DNA of 64,000 nt from assembly GCA_026414975.1 (NCBI GenBank), contig JAOAHZ010000002.1:1-64000 (forward strand), written 5' to 3'. A program made the position numbers and the translations under genes. The stretch comes from Bacteroidia bacterium (GTDB lineage Bacteria > Bacteroidota > Bacteroidia > SpSt-205). The number at the start of each line of letters is the position of its first letter. Position 1 is the stretch's first letter. Shown in pieces: positions 34,101-43,597 of this stretch. The notes beneath the pieces were generated by a model that saw only the letters and a list, made by a program, of their open reading frames with translations, was not told the origin of the DNA and did not search any database.

Positions 34101-35613
34101 GGTCCCCGTCAAAATCAGCATTGTAGCCAGTGCAGACGAGAGGATGGAGTTGGATGGCCTTCCCTTCTACAAGGCGAGGTTGAAAGGCTTGAATCCCTAA
34201 TCGGTGCAAAGTGGGGGCGCGATTGAGAAGCACAGGATGGCCTCGCAAGACATTTTCCAGAATAGGCCAAATCCGCGGATCTTTACGTTCTACCAGCCGA
34301 CGACCGGACTTTTCAGTGCGGGCAATGCGCTGCGCCAGTAGGTCCCGAATGATAAAGGGCTTGAAGAGCTCCACCGCCATGTCTTTGGGCAACCCACACT
34401 CATGGAGCTTGAGGTGCGGCCCCACGACTATCACCGAGCGCCCCGAATAATCCACTCGCTTACCGAGGAGGTTTTGGCGAAATCGTCCTTGCTTACCCTT
34501 GATGTTTTCGCTGAGTGAACGAAGGATGCGCCCTGACGCACTTTCGGCTGAGGCACGCGTTTGATTGCGCTTACGAGCGCTGTCTAAGAGCGCATCCACG
34601 GACTCTTGAAGCATGCGGCGTTCATTATTGAGCAAAATCTCGGGGGTACGGTTTTCCATCATGCGCTTGAGACGATTATTGCGCTGGATGAGGCGACGAT
34701 ATAGATCGTTAAGATCAGCGGCGGTGAAGCGCCCCCCTGGCAGCGGAATCAACGGTCGCAGTTCGGGAGGCACTACCGGTATCACCCGAAGGATCATCCA
34801 TTCCGGGCGATTCTCTACCCGGCGATTAGCGGCGCGAAACTCCTCCACTATCTTGAGGCGGCGGAGAATATCGCTTCGGCGCTGTATAGAAATCTCGTTA
34901 GCGAGTTGAGCGCGCAGTTCAGCCGCTAACTTATCTAAGTCCAACCGGCTGAGAAGGATATCTAAGGCCTGAGCGCCCATCTTAGCTACGAAGGATTCAG
35001 GCCGAATGTTAGGATTCTCCTTGGCTAAGTTGCGGAGGTGGCGAAGAATATCGTGATACTCCTCTGTCGTAAGCAGATCACCTACTTCTAAAGATTTCGG
35101 GTCTCGAGCTTCCTTACTGCGGCGCACATATTTCAGCACATGAATCGCATCCCCCACCTCTATGACGACATAACGGTCGTAATAGACAATCTGCTCTAAC
35201 CGCTTGGAGTTGTAGTTGAGGAGGGCGCCAAGTTTAGGGGGATTGTGGCGGAAATACCAAGGATGAACGACAGGTTCTTGGAGAGAGATGTGGCCCATGC
35301 GAACCCGACGCCACTTTTTCTCAATCACTTCTACTCCACAGCGGTCGCAGCGAATCCCTTTATACCGCGCGCCTTTGTACTTACCGCAGGCGCACTCATA
35401 GTCCTTGACAGGACCAAAGATGCGCTCACAGAAAAGCCCACCCATCTCGGGCTTGTGCGTGCGATAATCTATCGTCTCGGCCCGAATGACTTCACCTCGA
35501 CTCCACTCTAAGATACGGTTGGGTGAAGCCAACGCTAACGTAACCCGTCGTATCGGTATGGGTATGGTTACGACGGATAGGCGAGAAGTTAGTTGATTCT
35601 TAGTCTGTTCCAT
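31105..35613 (-). CDS. rpoC: DNA-directed RNA polymerase subunit beta'
   Basis: A 1502-residue catalytic subunit of RNA polymerase. It has the N-terminal zinc finger (ECACGKY...CDRC), the active-site NADFDGDQMAVH near residue 500 with the three Mg-binding Asp, the bridge-helix region and the second Cys set CEAERGICQKC. The length is normal for Bacteroidota. It follows rpoB after 15 bases; there is no Shine-Dalgarno sequence before the ATG (TTATCCT precedes it). The final ~50 residues are a basic, Ser/Thr-rich tail. It is coupled to nif3 by an overlapping stop/start. Confidence 0.98.
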   Translation of the reverse strand: MEQTKNQLTSRLSVVTIPIPIRRVTLALASPNRILEWSRGEVIRAETIDYRTHKPEMGGLFCERIFGPVKDYECACGKYKGARYKGIRCDRCGVEVIEKKWRRVRMGHISLQEPVVHPWYFRHNPPKLGALLNYNSKRLEQIVYYDRYVVIEVGDAIHVLKYVRRSKEARDPKSLEVGDLLTTEEYHDILRHLRNLAKENPNIRPESFVAKMGAQALDILLSRLDLDKLAAELRAQLANEISIQRRSDILRRLKIVEEFRAANRRVENRPEWMILRVIPVVPPELRPLIPLPGGRFTAADLNDLYRRLIQRNNRLKRMMENRTPEILLNNERRMLQESVDALLDSARKRNQTRASAESASGRILRSLSENIKGKQGRFRQNLLGKRVDYSGRSVIVVGPHLKLHECGLPKDMAVELFKPFIIRDLLAQRIARTEKSGRRLVERKDPRIWPILENVLRGHPVLLNRAPTLHRLGIQAFQPRLVEGKAIQLHPLVCTGYNADFDGDQMAVHVPLSQAAIMEAQVLLLSSHNILHPANGAPIAVPSQDMVLGLYYITKLRRGAKGENTTFADTIDVLQAYHAGQIDMHAIVTVRLPADKPVWVLGDEPEDKYQEVIGRWKRITTTAGRVIFNQTLPPEMPYVNGLLTKGAIRDVIMEVFRRTDHRRTAEFLDKIKELGFQSAFKGGLSFTLHDVIVPSNRERLIQEAFQQREEIRQEYAMGLISDGERYNKIIDLWTRTSNEITDQLIRELKSHENGFNPIYMMMHSGARGSREQVRQLCALRGLMNKPQRRLGAREIIETPILSSLREGLNVIEYFISTHGARKGLADTALKTADAGYLTRKLVDVAQDVVITEHDCGTLRGLRITALYDENDELVESLSSRIAGRFSLNDIYHPLTGDKLCGAGEEITDEIAKVIEEAGIESVEVRSPITCEAERGICQKCYGRHLAIGRLVEIGEAVGIIAAQSIGEPGTQLTLRTFHTGGAAQRIAGQNALKAKYEGIVEFSEDLRTVERLYRGENEVVVLSRTTEVFIRHPQTGQVIWRADVPYASTLKVVPGQLVSKGQEICTWDPYARHILTSEGGIVRWQSLLEGKTYRKEHIEESQQDEYIVTESADRFLTPAIEILNDYGEVLETFTLPVNARLMVKDGDRVAPGTILARTPVQAAKTADITGGLPKVTELFEARSPNGAAVLAEIDGIVRMRTRRRSTRQELEVVSSDGKISVLHQVPTSRLLLVQDGDKVRAGQPLCDGPISPHDILRILGVSAVAEYLLRNIQLIYAPQAVRISTKHLEIILRQMLQKVEIVEPGDTIFLPEEVVDKSEYFQENSLLAGKYIVTDPGGSVEVQVGSFITQMQLEEANEALRAEGRPEIQARPARPAIAQPKLLGISKAAATTRSWLSAASFQETIRVLIDAAVTARTDELVGLKENVITGQKIPAGTGYIERLREQVEYKLPVPELLELPPVQKPQSAQTPKVRSTVSQSSDRTKASTRTSRKKKEQGASSS

Positions 35614-35628
35614 AGGATAAGTTTCAGG

Positions 35629-38600
35629 TTAGTCAAACTTTACATCTAAAGCAAGTCCACGCAGCTCATTGACAAGCACTTGGAAGGAATCCGGCACACC
35701 GAAGTAAGTAATGTTCTCTCCTTTGATGATGGCTTCATGGGCCTTCATGCGCCCTTCAATGTCGTCGGACTTGATGGTGAGCATTTCTTGGAGAAGGGTG
35801 GCGGCCCCGAAAGCCTCCAGCGCCCAAACCTCCATCTCACCGAAGCGTTGTCCTCCGAAGTGAGAGCGTCCTCCGAGGGGCTGAGAGGTAACGACTCCAT
35901 ACGGACCGACCGAACGCGCATGCATCTTATCATCCACCATGTGGTCTAACTTGAGCATATAGATAACGCCGACAGTAGCGGGTTGATCAAACCTTTCTCC
36001 CGTCTGCCCGTCGTATAAATACACGCGCCCATCCCGAGGCAGACCAGCCTTTTCTAACCATTGATTCACTTCTTCATAGCTGGCCCCAGCAAAAGGAGGG
36101 ACCTCAAACTTTACCCCGAGCTTTTGCCCAGCCCAGCCCAAGATGGCTTCATAGATTTGCCCAATATTCATCCGAGACGGAACCCCCAGAGGATTCAAAA
36201 CAATATCCACAGGCGTTCCATCTTCTAAGTACGGCATGTCTTCTATGGGAGCGACTTTAGCGATGACGCCCTTGTTGCCATGGCGCCCCGCTAGTTTATC
36301 GCCGACCTTGATTTTACGCTTAGAAGCGACATACACCTTAGCCATTTTGAGGACGCCATTCGGAAGCTCATCCCCTGACGCTAAGTGCTGTTTCTCGCGC
36401 TGGGCATCGGCCTGGTACCGACTGTATAGGGCCACATAGTTTTGGAAGAGACGCTCTATGAGGAGATTTGTATCAGGGTCGGTAGTCCAGCCAGTTGGAT
36501 TGAGGTCTTCAAAGCGCAGCGAGCTAAGCCACTTTTCAGAGGCTTTCTTCGTAGTGGGGAGTAACTCCTTACCGAACTTATCTCGGATGGAGACGAGTTT
36601 TTTACCATCTAAAAGGCGCATCAACTTCCGCACCATTTCTTGACGGAGGGCACTTACCTGACGTTGGAAGTTTTCATCTATCTCCTTCTCACGCTGACGG
36701 CGCTCCTCTGAGGAAGAAGGGCGACGGTCCTTGCGATACAGATAGGTGGCGATGACGTACCCATGCGTGGCAGGCGGCATAACGAGAGAGGTACTCTTGA
36801 CCTCAGCGCTCCGCTCTCCGAAAATCTGCCTCAAGAGCTTCTCCTCAGGCGTGAGCTCAGAACTTTGACCCTTAGGTGTAACCTTACCCACCAAGATGTC
36901 GCCTTCTCGTACTTCCGTCCCTACCGCTACGATGCCATTCTCGTCCAAGAATCGAGTACGGTCTTCGCTTTCGTTGGGTAGCTCTCGGGTCAGCTCCTCA
37001 GGGCCTGCTTTTGTCTCTCGTACCTCCACTTCATATTCCTGAATGTTGATGCTGGTAAGTACATCATCTTGAACGAGACGTTGGGAGATAACAATGGCAT
37101 CCTCAAAGTTGTACCCCTGCCAGGGCATGAAAGCGACGAGGAGATTTTTTCCAAGAGCCAGTTCCCCATTTTCTATGGAAAAGCCTTCTACGAGAGGTTG
37201 GCCTTTTTCTACCCGCTGACCTTTTCGGACGATGGGGCGGAGATTGATACAAGTGCTCTCGTTGGTGCGCCGAAACTTAGGAATCTCGTACGTAACCACA
37301 TCAGAGGAGAAGCTAATAAGCTCTTCCTCAGGAGGGCGTTCGTACCGTATGCGGATGCGCTGGGCATCTACATATTCTACGACGCCGGGGTATTCGGCGT
37401 AGATCAGCACGCGGCTGTCCCGAGCGACATGCTTCTCCATGCCTGTACCAACAATAGGAGCCTCAGGGCGAAGAAGGGGTACCGCCTGCCGCTGCATATT
37501 AGAGCCCATGAGGGCGCGGTTTGCATCATCGTGCTCTAAGAAGGGAATGAGGCTGGCCGAAAGTCCCAAGAGTTGATCGGTAGCTACATCGGTATAAGCC
37601 ACCTCCTCCACAGACGTCTCGGGATACTCCCCTTCATAGCGCACTTGAATCTCAGTCGGTGTGTGTCCATTCAAGAATGGCCTCAGAGGAGCAATCGGGA
37701 ATCTCTCTTCCTGGTCTGGGGTCAGATAAACCGTCTCATCTAACTTAGGCTTGCCATTCCGAACGGGATGATAGGGTGTTTCTAAAAAGCCTAACTCATT
37801 TACCCGGGCGTAGATAGCCAAGGAGTTGATAAGACCGATGTTGGCTCCCTCTGGAGTCTCTATGGGACAAATCCGTCCATAGTGCGAGTAATGGACATCT
37901 CTCGCTTCGAATCCAGCGTGCTCGCGTGACAGCCCACCCGGTCCTACCGCCGTAATACGGCGCTTGTGGGCTAATTCCGAGAGAGGATTGGTCTGATCTA
38001 AGAGCTGGCTTAGCTGTCCCTGAGAAAAGAAGTTATTGATGACCCCCGTGAAAGGACGCTGATTAATAACCTCCGAAGGCTGAAAGTTTTCGGACTCGTA
38101 GGTGCTCATTTTTTCTCGTATGGCACGAGCCAGACGAGCCAGCCCCGTGGAAACCTGTAAATAGACCTGTTCCCCGACTGTGCGCACGCGCCGATGACTG
38201 AGGTGATCTTCCTCATCGCCTTCAGCCTCTCCCGTTAGAAGGCTTTGGAGGCGGCGAATAATAGCTGCCACATCTTCTAAACGAAGGGTAGGGTCCGTAA
38301 ACTCTTGCTTCCCGTATAGCTTGCGGTTGATTTGAAAGCGACCAACCACACCTAAATCATACCTCTTATCAGAGAGAACCTGCTTCTCTACAAAAGCCCG
38401 GGCCGCTTCTTCATCGGAGGCATTTTCTATGCCCCGCAGAAGTTTATATATCTCTACACAAGCTGAGGACAAGGAATGGCTGGGGTCCTTAGCCAGCGTG
38501 GCCAGAATGATATGTTTGTTATCCACATGCTCGGACTTTACTAAGTAAATCGTGTCACCAAGGGGCAGCTTACGAAGCTGCTCCCAATCTTCAGCCGTAA

Positions 38601-39432
38601 GCACATGCCCAATCTCGAAGACCGTATTGATGCGGGAGACCCGAGAGGTTTCACCCGTCTCTGGATCGGTATAATCTTGTTGGTCTATGGTAGAAATGCG
38701 CGTAGCTAACTTGCGACCGATGTATTGGCTGAACTGCTTCTCAGAGCGAATCTGGCTGAGCTTCACTTCATCAGCCAGCCCAAAATAACTCACTATATCC
38801 CCATCCGAACTCAAGCCCATGGCCCGAAGCAAGAGGGTAACAGGCACAGCCTTTTTTCTATCAAAATACACCCGAGTATAACCCGTGGAGTCCGTAGCGA
38901 ACTCTATCCAGGTACCCTTCTGAGGTATCACTCGGGCTCCATAAGTCATTTCGGAAGTTCCAGCTCGGGAGGTGGCTGAAAAAAGAATACCCGGGGAACG
39001 ATGAAGTTGGTTGATAACAACGCGCTCTACTCCATTTACAATGAAAGTTCCCTGGGGAGTCATATAGGGGATAATCCCCAAGAAGACCCACTCTTCTTTC
39101 GGTGTGAATATCTGATTATCAGGCTTAAGAGCTCGGAGGGTAAATCGGACTTTGAGTTGAACGCCGTAAGTGAGACCCCGTATCTTGCATTCCTCGGGGG
39201 TGTAACGAGGAGGCTCCAGCAGATATCCGGCAAAGTCCATTTCGTACTCCTCCCGACTGTCCCGCACTGGGAAATGCTCCTTGAATGCTTTATACAGCCC
39301 CTCGGACTCTTGTTTCTCCGGTGGAGTGTATAGGTCCATAAACTTGCGGAAGGAGTCCAACTGAACCGAGAGTAAGTCAGGTACAGGTACGGTAGCCTGA
39401 TGTTTTGAAAAACGAAAGCGAGTCTGACTCAT
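35629..39432 (-). CDS. rpoB: DNA-directed RNA polymerase subunit beta
   Basis: The 1267-residue beta subunit. Recognisable parts are RFRFSKHQATVPVPDLLSVQ at the N-terminus, the rifampicin-pocket region (FFSQGQLSQLLDQTNPLSEL, HKRRITAVGPGG), WQGYNFEDAIVIS, GDKLAGRHGNKGVI and the C-terminal GGRSHFGGQRFGEMEVWALEA clamp segment. It acts with beta' in the core enzyme. It follows rplL after a 96-base gap that holds a hairpin with a T-rich tail. The ATG is preceded by AACCT rather than a purine-rich site. Confidence 0.98.
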   Translation of the reverse strand: MSQTRFRFSKHQATVPVPDLLSVQLDSFRKFMDLYTPPEKQESEGLYKAFKEHFPVRDSREEYEMDFAGYLLEPPRYTPEECKIRGLTYGVQLKVRFTLRALKPDNQIFTPKEEWVFLGIIPYMTPQGTFIVNGVERVVINQLHRSPGILFSATSRAGTSEMTYGARVIPQKGTWIEFATDSTGYTRVYFDRKKAVPVTLLLRAMGLSSDGDIVSYFGLADEVKLSQIRSEKQFSQYIGRKLATRISTIDQQDYTDPETGETSRVSRINTVFEIGHVLTAEDWEQLRKLPLGDTIYLVKSEHVDNKHIILATLAKDPSHSLSSACVEIYKLLRGIENASDEEAARAFVEKQVLSDKRYDLGVVGRFQINRKLYGKQEFTDPTLRLEDVAAIIRRLQSLLTGEAEGDEEDHLSHRRVRTVGEQVYLQVSTGLARLARAIREKMSTYESENFQPSEVINQRPFTGVINNFFSQGQLSQLLDQTNPLSELAHKRRITAVGPGGLSREHAGFEARDVHYSHYGRICPIETPEGANIGLINSLAIYARVNELGFLETPYHPVRNGKPKLDETVYLTPDQEERFPIAPLRPFLNGHTPTEIQVRYEGEYPETSVEEVAYTDVATDQLLGLSASLIPFLEHDDANRALMGSNMQRQAVPLLRPEAPIVGTGMEKHVARDSRVLIYAEYPGVVEYVDAQRIRIRYERPPEEELISFSSDVVTYEIPKFRRTNESTCINLRPIVRKGQRVEKGQPLVEGFSIENGELALGKNLLVAFMPWQGYNFEDAIVISQRLVQDDVLTSINIQEYEVEVRETKAGPEELTRELPNESEDRTRFLDENGIVAVGTEVREGDILVGKVTPKGQSSELTPEEKLLRQIFGERSAEVKSTSLVMPPATHGYVIATYLYRKDRRPSSSEERRQREKEIDENFQRQVSALRQEMVRKLMRLLDGKKLVSIRDKFGKELLPTTKKASEKWLSSLRFEDLNPTGWTTDPDTNLLIERLFQNYVALYSRYQADAQREKQHLASGDELPNGVLKMAKVYVASKRKIKVGDKLAGRHGNKGVIAKVAPIEDMPYLEDGTPVDIVLNPLGVPSRMNIGQIYEAILGWAGQKLGVKFEVPPFAGASYEEVNQWLEKAGLPRDGRVYLYDGQTGERFDQPATVGVIYMLKLDHMVDDKMHARSVGPYGVVTSQPLGGRSHFGGQRFGEMEVWALEAFGAATLLQEMLTIKSDDIEGRMKAHEAIIKGENITYFGVPDSFQVLVNELRGLALDVKFD

Positions 39433-39447
39433 AGGTTAGGATTGGAT

Positions 39448-39497
39448 TAGAGTATAAAACAAAAGAACCCGCCCCTTAGCCTTGCATGGGCTAAGAG
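39448..39497 (-). terminator. Putative attenuator hairpin between rplL and rpoB
   Basis: On the minus strand, CTTAGCC (39495-39489) and GGCTAAG (39481-39475) form a perfect 7-bp stem around a 7-base loop, followed by GGGCGGGTTCTTTTGTTTTATA. The T-rich tail is interrupted, so partial termination fits better than full termination, as known for the rplL-rpoB interval in E. coli. Confidence 0.5.
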
Positions 39498-39528
39498 TGG
39501 GGGAGAGGGATACGAAGGAGCGACGCAC

Positions 39529-39912
39529 TTACTTAACCTCAACGTCGGCTCCGAGTTCAGCGAGCTGCTGGCGGATTTGTTCGGCTTCCTCTTTAGAGAT
39601 TTTTTCTTTGATAGGCTGGGGTGCTTTATCTACCAGGTCTTTCGCTTCTTTGAGACCTAATCCTGTGATGTTTTTGACGACTTTAACGACATCCAGTTTC
39701 CGTTCGCCCGGAGCTTTAAGGATGACGTCAAACTCGGTTTTAGCGGGAGCTGAGGCTTCTTGAGGAGGAGCAACCGGTCCGGCTGCAACCATGACCGGAG
39801 CAGCAGCGGCGGGCTTGATACCATACTCTTGCTCTAAAATAGAGGCGAGTTCATTCACTTCTTTTACGGTGAGATTCACCAGAGTTTCTGCGAGTGCTTT
39901 TAGGTCAGCCAT
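39529..39912 (-). CDS. rplL: Ribosomal protein bL12 (L7/L12)
   Basis: A 127-residue stalk protein: N-terminal dimerisation domain ([16 protein letters not shown]), an Ala/Pro-rich flexible hinge near 36-60, and the C-terminal factor-binding domain ([22 protein letters not shown]). It forms the ribosomal stalk with L10 and recruits elongation factors. It lies 16 bases after rplJ. Confidence 0.98.
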   Translation of the reverse strand: MADLKALAETLVNLTVKEVNELASILEQEYGIKPAAAAPVMVAAGPVAPPQEASAPAKTEFDVILKAPGERKLDVVKVVKNITGLGLKEAKDLVDKAPQPIKEKISKEEAEQIRQQLAELGADVEVK

Positions 39913-39928
39913 AGGTTATACGGATAGG

Positions 39929-40462
39929 TTAGGTATGTCGTTCAGAAAGGGTTTTGAGAAGGCCAGCGATGGTTTGGCCTGAACTCTGCAGGGCTTGTAC
40001 TACCTGATGGAGAGGTGCTTGGAGACGAGCGATGAGCTCCGCCAAGAGGTCTTGTTTAGACTTGAGGCGGGTAAGAGCCTCCAAGTGCTCTTCGCCTACA
40101 AAGAGCATACCCTCTACATAAGCAGCTTTGAGGACAGGATAATCTTTGTTCGTCTCCTTGCGAAATCCTTCCAACACCTGGGCGGGAGCTTTGGGATCGC
40201 TGGCGCATGGAATAAGCCCCGTCATCTCCTTCAAGACAGGTGCAAAACTGGAAGGTTCAGATATGCCTGCTCTTTCTAAAGCTTTCGCCAAGAGGGTATT
40301 TTTGACGATGTATAAACGAAGGCCCTTTTCGTAGAGACGACGACGAAAAGCGAGGGTTTCGGCTGCATTCATGGGGCCCGGCTTGAGCAGGTAAAAGCCT
40401 GAGGCTTTCTCCAAAGTATGAGTCAGTTCAGCGATAAGCTGAGTCTTTTCTTCACGAGTCAT
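39929..40462 (-). CDS. rplJ: Ribosomal protein uL10
   Basis: A 177-residue stalk base protein, starting MTREEKTQLIAELTHTL, with the conserved KGLRLYIVKNTLLAKALE and a C-terminal helix that carries L12 dimers. It overlaps the rplA stop by four bases (ATGA), so there is no room for the long L10 leader that regulates rplJL in many bacteria. Confidence 0.97.
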   Translation of the reverse strand: MTREEKTQLIAELTHTLEKASGFYLLKPGPMNAAETLAFRRRLYEKGLRLYIVKNTLLAKALERAGISEPSSFAPVLKEMTGLIPCASDPKAPAQVLEGFRKETNKDYPVLKAAYVEGMLFVGEEHLEALTRLKSKQDLLAELIARLQAPLHQVVQALQSSGQTIAGLLKTLSERHT

Positions 40463-41145
40463 AAACGGCTCCGATCTAATAAAATGGCAGGACTCATCGT
40501 AGTAGATAGATAAGCTGACAAGATATAGGTGCCCTTAACACCTGAAGGTCGCAAACTTTCTATGGCCTTGAGGGCTTCTATAGCGTTTTCGCGCAGCTTT
40601 TCAGTAGGGAAGGAAGCTTTCCCGATAGGAAGATGAACGACACCCGTTTTATCGTTACGGATTTCTATTTTCCCAGCTTTGAGTTCTCGGACGGCTCGAG
40701 CGATATCAGGCGTAACGGTACCACTTTTAGGATTAGGCATAAGTCCTCGAGGACCCAAGATTTTCCCAAGGCGGGCAACTTTGGGCATCACGTCGGGCGT
40801 GCAAACGACTGCGTCAAACTCTAACCAGCCTTGCTCTATCTTAGAAACATACTCATCTAACCCTGCGTAGTCTGCTCCGGCGTTCAGAGCTTCTTTTTCT
40901 TTATCGGGGGCTACGAGCGCAAGGACTCGCACGGACCGACCCGTGCCATGGGGAAGAGCCACAGTCCCCCTGACGAGCTGGTTAGCCTGACGAGGGTCTA
41001 TATTCAAGTCTACCGACAGCTCCACCGTGGCATCAAACTTCTCAAACCGTATCTTCTTCAAAGTCTCTATAGCTTCGGTGAGAGCGTAAGGGCGCGGCTC
41101 TATCACCCTGAGCGCTGAAAGGTATTTCTTTCCACGACGGGCCAT
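40459..41145 (-). CDS. rplA: Ribosomal protein uL1
   Basis: A 228-residue 50S protein with the signature LGPRGLMPNPKSGTVT and the N-terminal RRGKKYLSALRVI. It binds 23S rRNA at the L1 stalk, and in many bacteria it represses translation of its own message. It starts 2 bases after rplK. Confidence 0.97.
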   Translation of the reverse strand: MARRGKKYLSALRVIEPRPYALTEAIETLKKIRFEKFDATVELSVDLNIDPRQANQLVRGTVALPHGTGRSVRVLALVAPDKEKEALNAGADYAGLDEYVSKIEQGWLEFDAVVCTPDVMPKVARLGKILGPRGLMPNPKSGTVTPDIARAVRELKAGKIEIRNDKTGVVHLPIGKASFPTEKLRENAIEALKAIESLRPSGVKGTYILSAYLSTTMSPAILLDRSRL

Positions 41146-41147
41146 AA

Positions 41148-41576
41148 CTATCGTTCGCCTTGGATAATAAGTCCCATGCTACGAGCGGTGCCGGCTATCA
41201 TATTCATAGCAGCTTCCACCGTATAGCAGTTTAAGTCCGGCATTTTCTTCTCGGCGATCTCCCGAATCTGAGCCCAAGTTATCGTGCCTACTTTCTTGCG
41301 ATTAGGCTCGGCCGAGCCTTTCTCTATCTTAGCTGCTTTTTTGAGGAGCTCAGCAGCCGGAGGGGTCTTTATAATAAAGTCAAAACTCTTGTCCTTGTAA
41401 ATGGTAATGACCACAGGCAGCACTTCACCAGGACGATCTTGCGTTCGAGCATTAAACTGCTTACAGAACTCCATGATATTTACCCCTTTGGAGCCCAAAG
41501 CAGGTCCTATGGGAGGGGCAGGGTTAGCTTGTCCCCCCTTAATCTGGAGCTTGACAATAGCGGCTATTTCCTTCAT
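41148..41576 (-). CDS. rplK: Ribosomal protein uL11
   Basis: A 142-residue 50S protein of normal length: [20 protein letters not shown] near the N-terminus and the C-terminal RNA-binding domain ending in AGTARSMGL. The Pro-rich N-terminal segment interacts with release and elongation factors. It overlaps nusG by four bases. Confidence 0.98.
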   Translation of the reverse strand: MKEIAAIVKLQIKGGQANPAPPIGPALGSKGVNIMEFCKQFNARTQDRPGEVLPVVITIYKDKSFDFIIKTPPAAELLKKAAKIEKGSAEPNRKKVGTITWAQIREIAEKKMPDLNCYTVEAAMNMIAGTARSMGLIIQGER

Positions 41577-42115
41577 ACCTTTTCTGCGTGAGAATAGGGA
41601 AGTTCTACAGGTGTTTCACGGTTGAAAATTTTGACCCTAACTTGAATTCGCTGTTTTTCAGGGTATACCTCAGCTATGTACCCCTCAAATCCAGAAAAAG
41701 GACCTTCCACAATGCGAACGAGCTGACCTGGTTCAAAACTTTGTCCACTTTCCACCGCCGCCGAAACAGCTCGAGCACGCGACAGAATAGGGGCGATTTC
41801 GTTTTCTGACATCGGTATTGGGAAGGAACCTCTGGCAGGTGATACAAAATACATTACATCAGGCACACCCCGTAAAGCCTGGATTAGCTCGGGAAGGCGC
41901 TCCTCGGCCACTACCTCCAAGAAGAGATAACCCGGCAAAAAGACCCGCTCTCGTTCCCTTTTCTTTACCCCCTTTCGCTCTTCCAGCACCCGCTCTGCCG
42001 GAACGAGAATGTCTCTCACACAATAATCTAGACCCTGCCGAACCAGTTCATTCTGAATGCGGTGGGAGACTTTTTTCTCCTGAGATGCCCGCACTTTTAG
42101 TGCATACCAAGCCAT
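41573..42115 (-). CDS. nusG: Transcription termination/antitermination factor NusG
   Basis: A 180-residue protein with an NGN domain ([16 protein letters not shown], then [19 protein letters not shown]) and a C-terminal KOW domain ([21 protein letters not shown]). It binds RNA polymerase and links it to Rho or to the ribosome. It lies 4 bases after secE. Confidence 0.97.
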   Translation of the reverse strand: MAWYALKVRASQEKKVSHRIQNELVRQGLDYCVRDILVPAERVLEERKGVKKRERERVFLPGYLFLEVVAEERLPELIQALRGVPDVMYFVSPARGSFPIPMSENEIAPILSRARAVSAAVESGQSFEPGQLVRIVEGPFSGFEGYIAEVYPEKQRIQVRVKIFNRETPVELPYSHAEKV

Positions 42116-42119
42116 CGCC

Positions 42120-42314
42120 TCAAAAGATAGAGTAGATTGCTCGCATAATCGTGCTAAAGAGCAGGTCTATAAGGCCTATGACGATAGCCAAGAGGAGGCT
42201 GCCCACCAACACAGCTACCGTCGTGCTGAAAAGCTGCTGAAAGGAAGGCCACTCCACCTTGTCGCGCCATTCGGTGTAGTAATCCTTCCACAGCTTTGTC
42301 AGTTTTTCTCGCAT
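42120..42314 (-). CDS. secE: Preprotein translocase subunit SecE
   Basis: A 64-residue single-span form: an amphipathic N-terminal helix (KLWKDYYTEWRDKVEWPSFQQL) followed by one transmembrane helix (VAVLVGSLLLAIVIGLIDLLF). It is part of the SecYEG channel. Its ATG is separated by only two bases (CA) from the discriminator base of tRNA-Trp, so any ribosome contact upstream would have to lie inside the tRNA. Confidence 0.95.
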   Translation of the reverse strand: MREKLTKLWKDYYTEWRDKVEWPSFQQLFSTTVAVLVGSLLLAIVIGLIDLLFSTIMRAIYSIF

Positions 42315-42316
42315 TG

Positions 42317-42389
<73 letters not shown>

Positions 42390-42399
42390 GTGAGGCGGG

Positions 42400-42407
42400 C
42401 AAAGTTA
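42400..42407 (-). promoter_or_regulatory. TAnnTTTG box fused to the tuf stop codon
   Basis: TAACTTTG: its TAA is the stop codon of tuf. It ends 10 bases before tRNA-Trp and could start the tRNA-Trp-secE-nusG-ribosomal-rpoBC transcript independently of tuf. Confidence 0.6.
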
Positions 42408-43592
42408 ATCTAAAATTTCCGTAACTTGACCCGCACCGATGGTGCGCCCCCCTTCGCGTATAGCGAAGCGAAGCCCTTTTTCCATGGCAATAGGATAGAT
42501 CAGCTCCACCTCAATGCTAACATTATCGCCAGGCATGACCATCGGCACATCAGGCGGGAGCTTGATTGTACCTGTAACATCCGCTGTACGGAAGAAGAAC
42601 TGCGGACGGTAATTAGTGGTAAAAGGCGTATGCCGTCCTCCCTCTTCTTTGGTGAGGATATACACTTCGGCTTTGAAGCGCTTATGGGGAGTAACGCTGT
42701 TGGGAGCACATACAACCATGCCGCGCCGAACTTGGTCCTTATCAATACCGCGCAGCAAGAGTCCTACGTTATCGCCTGCCTGCCCTTCCTCCAAAAGCTT
42801 GCGGAACATTTCTATACCCGTAACGACAGAGGTCAGTTTCTCCTCACGCAGACCTACAATATCAACGGGCTCGTTGAGTTTTATACGCCCCCGCTCTATT
42901 CGCCCCGTTACGACGGTACCACGACCCGTGATAGAGACCACATCTTCAACCGGCATCAGGAATGGCTTATCTACGATCCGCTGAGGCGTCGGGATGTAAG
43001 TATCTAGGGTCTCAATCAGTTCTACAACCTTTGCTTCCCATTTAGGGTCCCCATTAAGCGCGCCAAGCGCCGAGCCCCGTATGATAGGAGTGGTATCACC
43101 AGGGTAGCCGTAGAAGTTCAAAAGGTCCCGAATTTCCATTTCGGCTAGCTCCAAAAGCTCCTCGTCATCTACCATATCTACCTTATTCAGAAAGACAACG
43201 ATGTGAGGCACCCCAACCTGCCGAGCGAGGAGAATATGCTCTCGAGTCTGAGCTTTGGGGCCATCGGTTGCAGCTACTACAAGAATAGCTGCATCCATTT
43301 GCGCAGCGCCCGTCACCATGTTCTTCACATAGTCTGCATGCCCAGGACAATCAATATGAGCATAATGCCGCTTGTCGCTACTGTATTCTACATGAGCTGT
43401 ATTGATGGTAATGCCCCGCTCTCGTTCCTCAGGGGCATTGTCTATGGAGTCATAAGAACGTTCCTGAGCCAACCCCTTTTTCGCCAGCACCTTCGTGATA
43501 GCGGCAGTAAGGGTGGTCTTACCATGGTCTACATGCCCGATCGTACCTACGTTCACATGTTCTTTATCGCGGACGAAAACCTCTTTAGCCAT
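42405..43592 (-). CDS. tuf: Elongation factor Tu
   Basis: A 395-residue GTPase that delivers aminoacyl-tRNA to the ribosome. G motifs are visible: [10 protein letters not shown] near residue 18, [19 protein letters not shown], and [10 protein letters not shown] in the G5 region; domains 2 and 3 follow with the [14 protein letters not shown] segment. The ATG follows a leader of about 70 bases that holds a tRNA-like fold ending 5 bases upstream. The stop codon TAA is part of the next promoter box. Confidence 0.98.
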   Translation of the reverse strand: MAKEVFVRDKEHVNVGTIGHVDHGKTTLTAAITKVLAKKGLAQERSYDSIDNAPEERERGITINTAHVEYSSDKRHYAHIDCPGHADYVKNMVTGAAQMDAAILVVAATDGPKAQTREHILLARQVGVPHIVVFLNKVDMVDDEELLELAEMEIRDLLNFYGYPGDTTPIIRGSALGALNGDPKWEAKVVELIETLDTYIPTPQRIVDKPFLMPVEDVVSITGRGTVVTGRIERGRIKLNEPVDIVGLREEKLTSVVTGIEMFRKLLEEGQAGDNVGLLLRGIDKDQVRRGMVVCAPNSVTPHKRFKAEVYILTKEEGGRHTPFTTNYRPQFFFRTADVTGTIKLPPDVPMVMPGDNVSIEVELIYPIAMEKGLRFAIREGGRTIGAGQVTEILD

Positions 43593-43597
43593 ATAGT

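Noticed and set aside
33631-34200. 189-codon open frame on the plus strand inside rpoC
   Set aside because: It is antisense to highly conserved beta' sequence; no start context or protein family is visible.
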